A stretch of DNA of 13,024 nucleotides from Turicibacter sp. (GCA_030531025.1 JAUMTV010000038.1:1-13024), one strand, 5' to 3'. Positions 1 to 8,159 are shown, counted from the stretch's first letter. Numbers and translations: made by a program. Notes: generated by a model not told the origin, from the sequence alone.

Positions 1-3
1 CTT

Positions 4-384
4 ATGTTTAATAAAAGAAGACAAAGCCAGGATAAAGTTCTTAGGGCTAATATAAAAGAACTTATAAAAAATCAAAATCTTTTTATGAATGAATACTCTT
101 ATAAACTATATAAAGATATTGATGATGGCAATATAAAAGTCTGTGAAAACTTTTTAAATGAATGTCACGGCACTGATTTTTGTTTAATAGAAAACACAGA
201 AGTAAAAAATTATATAAATAATATAAATACTATAGTTGTTTATAAATGGAATCGGCTTTATCCATCAGATTTCTATTTTGATATTGATTTAAGCACTAAC
301 TCATGGGAGTTGCTTGAAGTAGAAGAATTTCAAGGATCATCTCATGAAAAAATAACAAAAGAAACTTATAGGAGAATATACTAA
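4..384 (+). CDS. Conserved small protein of unknown function, coupled to the downstream nuclease
   Basis: Predicted soluble, charged protein of about 126 residues, with no signal peptide or membrane segment, so probably cytoplasmic. The second half is the recognisable part: YKWNRLYPSD near residues 80-89, an acidic FDID stretch, then a C-terminal block with SHEKITKE. I recall this pattern from short Firmicute proteins often mislabelled 'ribonuclease Z' and found next to secreted DNA/RNA nucleases. That is memory, not a search, and nothing here resembles the metallo-beta-lactamase fold of true RNase Z. The stop codon overlaps the start of the nuclease gene (TAATG), so translation of the two is coupled. 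The coupling suggests a partner or inhibitor of the nuclease, but this is inference. The frame is still open at base 1, so a start further upstream cannot be excluded; MFNKRRQ is a plausible N-terminus. Confidence 0.75.
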   Translation: MFNKRRQSQDKVLRANIKELIKNQNLFMNEYSYKLYKDIDDGNIKVCENFLNECHGTDFCLIENTEVKNYINNINTIVVYKWNRLYPSDFYFDIDLSTNSWELLEVEEFQGSSHEKITKETYRRIY

Positions 385-1460
385 TGAAAAATATATTTAA
401 ATTAAAAAAATTACTAATTATGACTTTAGGGGTTTTAGTGTGCTTATTTGGATTTATTAGTTGCTCTTCAACTAATATTTCTTCTACAAACAATAGTGGA
501 CAAGCAACTGAAAACTCTAACTCTAATAATATACTTTTAACTAACCCAAATGAAAACAATGCTGATACTAATATAAGTATTTCTGATATTCCAGAATACT
601 CTGGAGAAGACTATATAATATTAAATAATAATGTTCCTAACTTTTCTGAAGCTGATTTAACAACTACTTCTTTTGAAGAATATAGTCCATTAGATAGCTT
701 AGGAAGATGTGGTGTTGCATATTCTAATATAGGAACAGATATAATGCCAACAGAAAAAAGAGAATCTATTAGTTCTGTTAAGCCAAGTGGCTGGCAATCA
801 GTAAAATATGATATTGTTGAAGGAAAATATCTTTATAATAGATCTCACTTAATTGGTTATCAATTAACTGCTGAAAATGCAAATGATAGAAACTTAATTA
901 CTGGTACAAGATACTTCAATGCAACATTAATGTTGCCATATGAAAACATGGTAGCTGACTATATAAAAGAAACAAATAATCACGTTTTATATAGAGTAAC
1001 ACCTGTATTTGAAGGAAATAATCTTGTTGCAACTGGTGTTCAAATGGAAGCAAAATCTGTAGAAGATAATGGTGAAGGAATTGAATTTAATGTATTTGTA
1101 TATAATGTTCAACCTGGAATTACAATAGATTATGCAACTGGTAATAGCTCACTTAGTGGTGAAGAAATAGTTAAAACTGAATCATCTTATAATAATACAA
1201 CTAATTCTACTACTAACTCAAATAGCACTAATACTACCACTACTACTAATTCTACTGCTTCAAATAATAACTCAACTAATAATTCAAATAACACTACTTC
1301 TTCTACTGAAAAAACTGTAATAAGAGGAAACTCAAAATCAAAAATCTACCACTGTCCTGGTCAAAAAGATTATGAAAACATGTCAGATTCTAAATATCTT
1401 GTTAACTTCAATAGTGAACAAGAAGCCATTGATGCAGGATATAGAAAGGCTTCTAGATAG
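384..1460 (+). CDS. Secreted lipoprotein DNA/RNA non-specific endonuclease (EndA/streptococcal nuclease type)
   Basis: Membrane-anchored extracellular nuclease of 358 residues. A Lys-rich N-terminus and hydrophobic stretch (10-25) end in a lipobox-like FISC, giving the probable lipidated Cys27. An Asn/Ser-rich spacer (28-65) precedes the nuclease core at about 95-255. The core shows NRSHLIGYQL at 152-161, the counterpart of the family's DRGH motif, with His155 as probable general base. RYFN at 176-179 follows, with Asn179 as the likely Mg2+ ligand. A low-complexity Ser/Thr/Asn linker (about 266-309) leads to a C-terminal module of about 45 residues (IYHCPGQKDY, then EAIDAGYRKA). That module resembles small Ada-type metal-binding or 'sunset' domains appended to ComEC and nucleases, but it has a single Cys. 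The start has AGGAGA seven bases upstream. The role may be DNA scavenging, DNA uptake or breakdown of extracellular DNA; the sequence does not decide between them. Confidence 0.9.
   Translation: MKNIFKLKKLLIMTLGVLVCLFGFISCSSTNISSTNNSGQATENSNSNNILLTNPNENNADTNISISDIPEYSGEDYIILNNNVPNFSEADLTTTSFEEYSPLDSLGRCGVAYSNIGTDIMPTEKRESISSVKPSGWQSVKYDIVEGKYLYNRSHLIGYQLTAENANDRNLITGTRYFNATLMLPYENMVADYIKETNNHVLYRVTPVFEGNNLVATGVQMEAKSVEDNGEGIEFNVFVYNVQPGITIDYATGNSSLSGEEIVKTESSYNNTTNSTTNSNSTNTTTTTNSTASNNNSTNNSNNTTSSTEKTVIRGNSKSKIYHCPGQKDYENMSDSKYLVNFNSEQEAIDAGYRKASR
1182..1310 (+). repeat. AAT/ACT-rich low-complexity tract encoding the nuclease linker
   Basis: The stretch is built mostly from Asn, Thr and Ser codons (AAT, ACT, TCT, TCA), many in short imperfect trinucleotide runs. 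It encodes about 43 residues of flexible linker between the nuclease core and the C-terminal module. Loss or gain of whole codons would keep frame, so linker length could differ between strains. Confidence 0.7.
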
Positions 1461-1535
1461 TTTTTAATTATATCTATAAAAAATAAATACTTAATATTTA
1501 GAAGTAAAAGAAATATTAACTTTAGTTAATATAAC

Positions 1536-1573
1536 AAAGGTCTTAATAAATTTTTTGATTTATTAAGACCTTT
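1536..1573. terminator. Bidirectional terminator between nuclease and ABC exporter operon
   Basis: A perfect 15-base inverted repeat (1536-1550 and 1559-1573, arm AAAGGTCTTAATAAA) closes an 8-base loop. T-rich sequence follows on the plus strand (TACTTTATTTT). The loop is T-rich, and on the minus strand the downstream side gives a mixed TTGTTATATT. It sits between convergent genes and should serve both, more strongly on the plus strand. Confidence 0.85.
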
Positions 1574-1616
1574 ACTTTATTTTAAATTACAAAAATAATT
1601 CAAAATTTAAATAGAA

Positions 1617-3338
1617 CTAATATGAAAACTGACTATTATATAAATCATAATAGAATCCCTTCTTTTCTAAAAGCTCCTTATGATTTCCTTGTTCTATTAT
1701 ATTTCCTTTATTCATTACTAATATCTTATCAGCATTAACAATAGTTGAAAGTCTATGAGCAATAACAAAGCTAGTTCTTCCTTCCATAAGCTTTAAAAAT
1801 GCCCTTTGTATTCTAACTTCTGTTAAAGTATCAATAGAACTTGTAGCTTCATCTAATATAAGAATTTTAGGTTGTGCTAGCATTACTCTAGCTATAGTTA
1901 ATAATTGTCTTTGTCCTGCTGATAGATCTTCATCATTTATTACAGTATCATATCCATTCTTTAACCTTTTAATAAAAGAATGTGCATGTGCTGCTTTTGC
2001 AGCATTAATTATTTCTTCTTCTGTTGCATCTGGTTTTCCATAGGCAATATTTTCTTTTACCGTACTATTAAAAAGCCATGGATCTTGAAGTACCATACCA
2101 AAATTCTTTCTTAAACTATCTCTTGTTATACTCTTAATATTAGTACCATCTATATATATTGCACCTTTGTCTATATCATAAAATCTCATTAATAAATTAA
2201 CTAATGTGGTTTTTCCACATCCAGTTGGTCCCACAATAGCAACTGTTTCACCAGCCTTAGCTTCAAAAGAAAAATCTTCTATCAAAGAAGTATTTTTATC
2301 ATAAGAAAAATATACATTCTCAATTTTTACATTCCCCATGCAGTTGTTTAACTCTATAGCATCATTTTTATCTGGTACTTCTGGTTTTTGATCTATTATA
2401 TTAAATATACGAGTTAATGAAGCAAAAGCAGTTTGAATTTGAGAAGTTATTCCTGATATTTCATTAAAAGGCTTTGCAAATTGAGCTGAATATATTAAAA
2501 AACTCGAAACTATTCCAACAGAAACTCCTTCCTTTATAGCTAAAATTCCACCAACAAGCCCAACAGATATATAAGATATATTGTTTATAAACCTTGTACT
2601 TGGATTAATAAGTGCTGAAGCAAACATGGCATTTGTAGCAGTTGTACAAAGGTTATCTGAAATTTTTTCAAATTGTTCCATAGCTGTTTTTTCCCTATGA
2701 AATGCTTTTACAATTTTTTGATTACCAACTATTTCTGATACAAATGAAGATAACTCTCCAACTGATTGCTGTTGCTTTAAAAATGATTTTTGACTAAATT
2801 TGCTTATCATTGAAGCAATAAAAAAACATATAGGTGTTACCACTAATATAGCTAAAGTAATTTTAACATTTAAATATAGCATACATATAAGTGCTGTAAT
2901 TACAGTAACTGCCCCTGAAAATACATTAGTTATTGATACTGCTAAAGCATCACTAACATTATCTAAATCATTAGTAAAACGACTAATAATATCACCATGT
3001 GGATTATGATCATAATAAGCTAATGGTTGCTTATTCAAGCTTTCAAAAGTATCTCTTCTCATATCTCTAACTATTAAATATGAAACTTTATTTGCATATC
3101 TTGATATAAACCATTGAAATATAGCTGAAATTAAATAAATAAATCCAAGAGCTATTAATATTATCATTAAACCTTCAAAATTAACATTACCTATTCCACC
3201 AATTTCGTCTATTGCCAATCCACTTAAGTATGTTGCAACAACTACTCCAATATTAGTAATAAAAGCACATAAAATTGCTAGTATAACTTGAACTTTATAT
3301 TTATTTGCATATGTTAATACTCTTTTAAAATTACTCAT
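1617..3338 (-). CDS. ABC exporter half-transporter, catalytically consensus subunit (TM288/BmrD-like)
   Basis: One half of a heterodimeric type IV ABC exporter of 573 residues: an N-terminal six-helix membrane domain (about 15-305) and a C-terminal ATPase (about 335-573). Visible ATPase motifs are Walker A GPTGCGKT (370-377), Q-loop Gln418, signature LSAGQ (472-476), Walker B ILILDE with catalytic Glu497, and H-loop His528. Intact Glu and His mark this as the subunit supplying the hydrolysing Walker A/B site, while its own signature is altered (LSAGQ for LSGGQ). This is the pattern of TM288-type subunits, with which LSxGQRQLL and ILILDEATS also agree. It lies 15 bases after the partner gene, with AGGGGGAG as ribosome binding site in the gap, so the two are co-transcribed. 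Family members export drugs, lipids or peptides; the substrate here is unknown. Confidence 0.92.
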   Translation of the reverse strand: MSNFKRVLTYANKYKVQVILAILCAFITNIGVVVATYLSGLAIDEIGGIGNVNFEGLMIILIALGFIYLISAIFQWFISRYANKVSYLIVRDMRRDTFESLNKQPLAYYDHNPHGDIISRFTNDLDNVSDALAVSITNVFSGAVTVITALICMLYLNVKITLAILVVTPICFFIASMISKFSQKSFLKQQQSVGELSSFVSEIVGNQKIVKAFHREKTAMEQFEKISDNLCTTATNAMFASALINPSTRFINNISYISVGLVGGILAIKEGVSVGIVSSFLIYSAQFAKPFNEISGITSQIQTAFASLTRIFNIIDQKPEVPDKNDAIELNNCMGNVKIENVYFSYDKNTSLIEDFSFEAKAGETVAIVGPTGCGKTTLVNLLMRFYDIDKGAIYIDGTNIKSITRDSLRKNFGMVLQDPWLFNSTVKENIAYGKPDATEEEIINAAKAAHAHSFIKRLKNGYDTVINDEDLSAGQRQLLTIARVMLAQPKILILDEATSSIDTLTEVRIQRAFLKLMEGRTSFVIAHRLSTIVNADKILVMNKGNIIEQGNHKELLEKKGFYYDLYNSQFSY

Positions 3339-3353
3339 AAGTACTCTCCCCCT

Positions 3354-5072
3354 TTACTTAACTTGAGATTCATATATTTCCTTATAAGTAGGACAATTTC
3401 CTAATAACTCTTCATGAGTTCCAAGTCCCATACATTTTCCATCATCTAATACTAAAATTTTATCTGCTGAGATTATTGAACTAATTCTTTGAGAAATTAT
3501 TATTGTAGTAGTATCTTTTAAATTTTCATTTAAAGATTCTCTAAGCTTTTTATCAGTTGCATAATCTAAAGCACTTAAACTATCATCTAAAATAATCAAT
3601 GAAGGCTTTTTAACTAAAGCTCTTGCAATAGCTAAACGTTGCTTTTGTCCACCAGAAAAATTCTTTCCACCTTCATAAATAACAGAATCTATACCATCTT
3701 GCATTTTACTAACAAAGTCATAGGCTTGAGCAGCTTTTAATGCTTCTATTATTTCTTCATTAGTTGCATCTTCTTTTCCCCACTTAATATTTTCACTTAT
3801 TGTACCTGTAAATAATACTGATTTTTGAGGTACTATACCAATTTCCTCATGTAGAGAATTTTGTGATATTTTTCTTACATCTTTACCCTTAAATAATACT
3901 TTACCCTTTGTTGTATCATAAAATCTTGATATTAAATTTGCCACAGTAGACTTACCACTTCCTGTAGTTCCCACTACACCAAAGACTTCTCCTTTTTTAA
4001 TTGAAAATGATAAGTCTGATAAAACTTCCTCTGAGTTATATTTAAAAGTTACATTATCAAAAGTTACTATTTCTTTATCAATTATTGATTCTTCCGAAAT
4101 ATCTTCTAAACATTCTTCATCTTTAATACTTGGTACATATTCTAATACTTCATTTATTCTTACTGAAGAAGCAGAAGCCTTAGTAAATGTAACTAATAAA
4201 TTTGCAACTACTATTAAAGCTAATAAAACTTGTGTTATATAATTTATTAAAACAACAATATCCCCTTGAGTTAATGTTCCTATATTTACATTAATTCCAC
4301 CTACATAAAGTAAAACTATAATTCCTACATTCATTATAAGTGAAGTTATAGGATTCATTAAAGCAGATAAATTTGTAACTTTTATATATGCTTTAGATAC
4401 CTCTTCTGTTGCATCCTTTATACGTTCACTCTCATTTTCATGTCTTGCAAAAGCCCTAATAACACGAACTCCAGTTAAATTTTCTTTAAGAACATGACCT
4501 AAATTGTCCATTTTTCCTTGAGCATTTTTATATAATGGTATAGTTCTTTTCATAATTATAGCTATTACTAAAATAAATATTGGAATTAAAATTAAAAATA
4601 TTAATGACATTTTTGGTGCTATATATATTGACATTACTATTGCACCAATACATAAAAAGGGTGCTCTACTTACAAGTCTAATTAACATAGCAACTGCTAA
4701 AACTACTTGATTTACGTCATTGGTCATTCTATTTATCAGTGTAGAATTACCAAACCTATCTATATCTGCATAAGAAAATAAAGATATTTTTCTTAATAAC
4801 TCTTTTCTAATATCATTACCAACATTTTGACATGTGTAAGAAGCATAATATTGACATAAAGAAGCTGATGCTAATCCTATACTTATTATCACAAACATTA
4901 TTAAAGCCATTTTCCCTATATATGGCATATCCTTATTTACTATTCCAATATCTATTATTTTCCCCATAAAAATAGGTAATAATAGCTCTAAAATAGCTTC
5001 AAACAATTTGGCACCTGAACCTATTACTGTCTCTTTTATATATGGTTTAAGAAAATTCCTTAGCTTAAACAT
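3354..5072 (-). CDS. ABC exporter half-transporter, degenerate-site subunit (TM287/BmrC-like)
   Basis: Partner subunit of the exporter, 572 residues from the chosen start, with six predicted membrane helices followed by an ATPase domain from about residue 335. Walker A is GTTGSGKS (368-375), the Q-loop Gln is 416, and the signature is a canonical FSGGQ (472-476). Walker B reads IILDD, with Asp497 in place of the catalytic Glu, and the H-loop position is Gln528 rather than His. The Asp and Gln changes together identify the degenerate ATP-binding site of asymmetric exporters such as TM287/288. The open frame continues to an ATG at 5096, but that has no ribosome binding site. GGGAGG at 5084-5089 lies 11 bases before the ATG at 5072, giving the N-terminus MFKLRNFLK. 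It is the first gene of the operon. Confidence 0.92.
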   Translation of the reverse strand: MFKLRNFLKPYIKETVIGSGAKLFEAILELLLPIFMGKIIDIGIVNKDMPYIGKMALIMFVIISIGLASASLCQYYASYTCQNVGNDIRKELLRKISLFSYADIDRFGNSTLINRMTNDVNQVVLAVAMLIRLVSRAPFLCIGAIVMSIYIAPKMSLIFLILIPIFILVIAIIMKRTIPLYKNAQGKMDNLGHVLKENLTGVRVIRAFARHENESERIKDATEEVSKAYIKVTNLSALMNPITSLIMNVGIIVLLYVGGINVNIGTLTQGDIVVLINYITQVLLALIVVANLLVTFTKASASSVRINEVLEYVPSIKDEECLEDISEESIIDKEIVTFDNVTFKYNSEEVLSDLSFSIKKGEVFGVVGTTGSGKSTVANLISRFYDTTKGKVLFKGKDVRKISQNSLHEEIGIVPQKSVLFTGTISENIKWGKEDATNEEIIEALKAAQAYDFVSKMQDGIDSVIYEGGKNFSGGQKQRLAIARALVKKPSLIILDDSLSALDYATDKKLRESLNENLKDTTTIIISQRISSIISADKILVLDDGKCMGLGTHEELLGNCPTYKEIYESQVK

Positions 5073-5125
5073 CCTATATTCATCCTCCCATCTCATATTA
5101 TTTTTTATATTCTACTCTATAAATC

Positions 5126-5153
5126 ATTATAATAAACCTGACTAATAAGTAAA
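5126..5153 (-). promoter_or_regulatory. Candidate sigma-A promoter for the ABC exporter operon
   Basis: On the minus strand, TTTACT (5148-5153) is separated by 16 bases from a perfect TATAAT (5126-5131). The -35 matches consensus at four of six positions. Transcription would begin near 5119, giving a leader of about 45 bases. Confidence 0.5.
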
Positions 5154-5222
5154 GTTTTTAATTATTTTTCTTATATAAAAAAATAGCTTTTTTATCATAT
5201 TTTAATTTAATTTTAACATTTT

Positions 5223-5239
5223 ATATTGTTTAACAATAT
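5223..5239. promoter_or_regulatory. Perfect 17-base dyad, possible operator
   Basis: ATATTGTT-T-AACAATAT is a perfect 8-1-8 inverted repeat, lying about 70 bases upstream of the ABC -35 and about 95 bases upstream of the kup -35. No regulator gene is adjacent. The core TTGTTTAACAA recalls a Rex site but lacks the central spacer between half-sites. In AT-rich DNA part of this could arise by chance. Confidence 0.35.
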
Positions 5240-5332
5240 TTTACTAAACTTTTAATAATTGAAAACAACTACATATTAACAATAGTATAATTTGAAAATA
5301 TTTTAAATAAAATTTCATCATTTCTTAACACA

Positions 5333-5361
5333 TTGTTTTTATATGGTATTAGATGTATAAT
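5333..5361 (+). promoter_or_regulatory. Sigma-A promoter for kup
   Basis: TTGTTT (5333-5338) is separated by 17 bases from a perfect TATAAT (5356-5361). Transcription would start near 5368, leaving a leader of about 40 bases before the ATG at 5408, too short for a riboswitch. Confidence 0.65.
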
Positions 5362-5407
5362 CTAGCACAATATAATAATATATACTTTTGTGAAAAGGAA
5401 GTTGAAT

Positions 5408-7435
5408 ATGGAGTCGATTAATAAAAAAAATAATATTTCTAAATTAACCTTGGCTGGAGCTTTAATAACATTAGGTGTAGTTTATGGGGATATAGGAACA
5501 TCTCCGCTTTATGTAATGAGATCTGTAATACATAATAATGGTGGTCTACAAAGTGTTTCTGAAGATTTTATTCTTGGAACTTTATCTTTAGTATTTTGGA
5601 CTCTTACTATTTTAACAACAATAAAATATGTATTAATAACATTAAAAGCAGATAATAAAGGAGAAGGCGGAATTTTTTCTCTTTTTACTTTAGTTCGTAA
5701 ACAATCTAAATGGCTTATTATTCCTGCTATGATTGGTGGTTCTGCTTTACTTGCCGATGGTATGCTTACACCTGCCGTAACAGTAACTTCGGCTGTTGAA
5801 GGTTTACAATTAATTCCTAGCTTTAATAATTTATTTGGTGATAATCAAAATAATATTGTTATAATTGTAATTTGCATTATAACTATTCTTTTCTTTATTC
5901 AGCATTTTGGAACTGATTTTATAGGTAAATTATTTGGTCCAATTATGCTACTTTGGTTTTGCTCACTTGCATTCTTTGGTATTATCAACCTTTGTAATGA
6001 TTTGACTTTATTACGTGCATTTTCACCACATTATGCAATAAAAGTTCTTTTTAGTGATGAAAATAAGTTAGGATTTTTTATTTTGGGAGGTATATTCCTA
6101 TCATCAACAGGTGCTGAAGCTCTTTATTCAGATCTTGGACATGTTGGGAAAAAAAATATATATTTAACATGGCCTTTCGTTAAAATATGTCTATTAATAA
6201 ATTATTTTGGACAAGGTTCATGGATATTAGCAGCAAAAAATAATCCAGCTCTCCATGCTATAAAAGATTTAAACCCATTTTACCAAATGATACCTAAACC
6301 ACTTTTAATGTTTGGTATAATAATTTCAACATTAGCTGCAATTATTGCTTCGCAAGCATTGATTTCAGGTTCTTTTACACTTGTTTCTGAAGCAATTAAA
6401 TTAAATTTATTTCCTAGACTTCATACATTATACCCATCTCACTCTAAGGGACAATTATATATCCCTTCAATAAATAGAATATTATGGGTTGTTTGTATAG
6501 GAATAGTACTTTACTTTAAAAGCTCTGAAAATATGGAAGCAGCTTATGGACTTGCAATTACAGTTACAATGCTAATGACTTCAATCTTATTATTTAACTA
6601 TTTATTAAAGAAAAAAATACCTTTTATTATTTCTTTAACTATTTTTATTTTCTTTGCTACATTTGAATTTTCATTCTTTATTGCAAATGTAGTTAAATTT
6701 ACACATGGAGGATTTGTTGCTGTATTAATTGCTTTTATTATTTTATCAGTTATGTATATTTGGATTAAAAGCTATTATATTAAGATGGGATTATTAGAAA
6801 ATGTCAGAATATCTGATTATAAAGAACAATTAAATAACTTACGCAAAGATGATGCTAGACCAAAGTTTGCAACAAATCTTGTTTATTTAACTAATAGTTA
6901 TTCTAGTAAAAAGGTAGAAAAAAAGATAATGTATTCTATTCTAGATAAAAGACCTAAAAAAGCTGATGTTTATTGGTTCGTTCATATCTCTGTTACAGAT
7001 GAGCCTTATCAAGCTGATTATACAGTAGATACATTTGGAACATCTTATATTGTAAGAGTTCAACTTAATCTTGGATTTAGAGTAGAGCAAAACTTAAATG
7101 TTTTCTTACGTCAAATTTCAACTGAGTTAGTTGAGAGTGGAGAAATTGAACTTCAATCTAGAACTTATACAACAATAAAAAATAGAATAGTTGGAGATTT
7201 TCGTTTTATCTTAATTCAAGAACAACTTTCACAAGAATCAAAGTTAAATCTTTGGGAATCAATTATACTTAAGCTTAATTTATTTATTAAGAAATTTACA
7301 GTTTCACCATCAAAATGGTTTGGACTTGATACTAGTGATGTTTATATTGAAAAAGTTCCCCTATTTTTAGGACATAGTAATCCTACTATTTTAAAAAGAA
7401 AATACCCAACTCATAAAAGAAATAGTAAAATTTAA
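5408..7435 (+). CDS. kup: Kup/HAK/KT-family potassium uptake permease
   Basis: Integral membrane K+ importer, probably a K+/H+ symporter as for characterised Kup proteins, 675 residues from the chosen start. The family hallmark GVVYGDIGTSPLY lies at 23-35 in the first helix. KGEGGIFSL (84-92) and ADGMLTPAV (116-124) follow, then GAEALYSDLGH (235-245). About twelve hydrophobic segments run to about residue 455, followed by a cytoplasmic C-terminal domain of some 220 residues ending near DVYIEKVPLFLG. Length is normal for the family, with no break. The frame also allows a GTG at 5390, but no ribosome binding site precedes it. AAAAGGA at 5393-5399 sits eight bases before the ATG at 5408, so I chose that start. 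The gene is monocistronic, with its own promoter and a downstream hairpin. Potassium specificity is family knowledge, not tested here. Confidence 0.95.
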   Translation: MESINKKNNISKLTLAGALITLGVVYGDIGTSPLYVMRSVIHNNGGLQSVSEDFILGTLSLVFWTLTILTTIKYVLITLKADNKGEGGIFSLFTLVRKQSKWLIIPAMIGGSALLADGMLTPAVTVTSAVEGLQLIPSFNNLFGDNQNNIVIIVICIITILFFIQHFGTDFIGKLFGPIMLLWFCSLAFFGIINLCNDLTLLRAFSPHYAIKVLFSDENKLGFFILGGIFLSSTGAEALYSDLGHVGKKNIYLTWPFVKICLLINYFGQGSWILAAKNNPALHAIKDLNPFYQMIPKPLLMFGIIISTLAAIIASQALISGSFTLVSEAIKLNLFPRLHTLYPSHSKGQLYIPSINRILWVVCIGIVLYFKSSENMEAAYGLAITVTMLMTSILLFNYLLKKKIPFIISLTIFIFFATFEFSFFIANVVKFTHGGFVAVLIAFIILSVMYIWIKSYYIKMGLLENVRISDYKEQLNNLRKDDARPKFATNLVYLTNSYSSKKVEKKIMYSILDKRPKKADVYWFVHISVTDEPYQADYTVDTFGTSYIVRVQLNLGFRVEQNLNVFLRQISTELVESGEIELQSRTYTTIKNRIVGDFRFILIQEQLSQESKLNLWESIILKLNLFIKKFTVSPSKWFGLDTSDVYIEKVPLFLGHSNPTILKRKYPTHKRNSKI

Positions 7436-7446
7436 AATTTAAATAA

Positions 7447-7490
7447 TGAGAGTAGATAGATTTGTTTTTACAAAAATCTATCTATTCTCA
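7447..7490. terminator. Hairpin terminator between convergent kup and azoreductase genes
   Basis: A 17-base stem (7447-7463 with 7474-7490) has a single G-U pair and a 10-base loop. On the plus strand the following sequence is only moderately T-rich (ATCTCTTACT). On the minus strand it continues into TTATTTAAATTTTAAATTTT. It probably works in both directions. Confidence 0.75.
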
Positions 7491-7502
7491 ATCTCTTACT
7501 AA

Positions 7503-8159
7503 TTATTCCAAATCTATTCCAACTAATATTGAGTCTATCTTTTCTTTAGCACTTTTTATAGCACTTTTTCTTTCTTCTTCACTTGTACCTGTTCCATCTA
7601 CCTTAAGTTCTTGAACATTTTTAATTCCAATAAACTTCATTATTTTTGCTACATAATTTTCTCCCTTATCCATTATGGGATCTAATATCCAAGGTATATT
7701 TCCACCTGCAGACTCTATATATACTAACGCTCTACTCTTATCATTTAGTAATCCCTTTGGTCTTTTTCCTTTTTCAAAAGAAATAGTTTTATCTGCTTGA
7801 ACTATGCAATCAATATATTCCTTCAATGGTGCCGGAAATGATAAACTCCACATTGGAGCTGCTATTACATACATTTGTGCACTTATAAATTGATCACATA
7901 ATTCTCTTATTTTTCTTATTTCTTTCTGATCCTTTTCAGGTAATTTCTTCGCATCTTCTTCACTAATTACGCAATTTCTATCTTTAAAATATTGATATTC
8001 TAATCTTGGTATGTGTTCCTTATATAAATCTATTTCTTCTACTTCAAAGTCACTATACTTTTCTAAAAATCTATTAATAAAAGTTCTTGCTACAGTTTTA
8101 GAAGATGACAACTCTTCTGGTTTTGAATTGACACTTATATACAATAATTTTTTCTTCAT
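7503..8159 (-). CDS. FMN-dependent NADH-azoreductase / NAD(P)H:quinone oxidoreductase family protein
   Basis: Soluble flavodoxin-fold oxidoreductase of 218 residues, close to the usual 200-220 of the AzoR family. The N-terminal strand KKLLYISVNSKP leads into an FMN-phosphate-binding loop with Ser18-Ser20. APMWSLSFPAPLKEYID (101-117) is the family's flavin-binding signature, equivalent to PMYNF..PAxLKxWID. ESAGG at 149-153 is the second FMN-contact loop. Expected chemistry is two-electron reduction of quinones, azo dyes or other electrophiles using NAD(P)H; the physiological substrate cannot be read from sequence. The frame allows a GTG three codons upstream, but that GTG lies within the ribosome binding site (AGAGGTG, 8166-8172), six bases ahead of the ATG at 8159. 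A terminator separates it from the hsmA-like gene upstream. I could not identify a convincing promoter in the 54 bases between that hairpin and the start. Confidence 0.85.
   Translation of the reverse strand: MKKKLLYISVNSKPEELSSSKTVARTFINRFLEKYSDFEVEEIDLYKEHIPRLEYQYFKDRNCVISEEDAKKLPEKDQKEIRKIRELCDQFISAQMYVIAAPMWSLSFPAPLKEYIDCIVQADKTISFEKGKRPKGLLNDKSRALVYIESAGGNIPWILDPIMDKGENYVAKIMKFIGIKNVQELKVDGTGTSEEERKSAIKSAKEKIDSILVGIDLE

Larger units (their letters stand above)
5073..5407. other. Intergenic region between divergent ABC exporter and kup genes
   Basis: This 335-base stretch holds no gene that I can support. It contains the two divergent promoter candidates, a 17-base perfect dyad at 5223-5239, and a weak AT-only hairpin (5175-5182 with 5188-5195). 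I looked for a c-di-AMP (ydaO-type) riboswitch ahead of kup and saw none: the kup leader is only about 40 bases and the region lacks the G-rich conserved elements of that class. Confidence 0.6.

Noticed and set aside
296..559. Minus-strand open frame across the junction of the first two genes
   Set aside because: It is antisense to two well-supported genes and its hydrophobicity reflects AT-rich complement sequence.
5223..5239. Reading the TTGTTTAACAA dyad as a Rex site
   Set aside because: Rex sites have TTGTTAA and TTAACAA half-sites with a spacer of about four bases; here the halves are merged, so only a generic dyad is reported.
5390..5407. GTG start for kup six codons upstream
   Set aside because: No Shine-Dalgarno sequence precedes it; AAAAGGA lies within this segment at correct spacing for the ATG at 5408.
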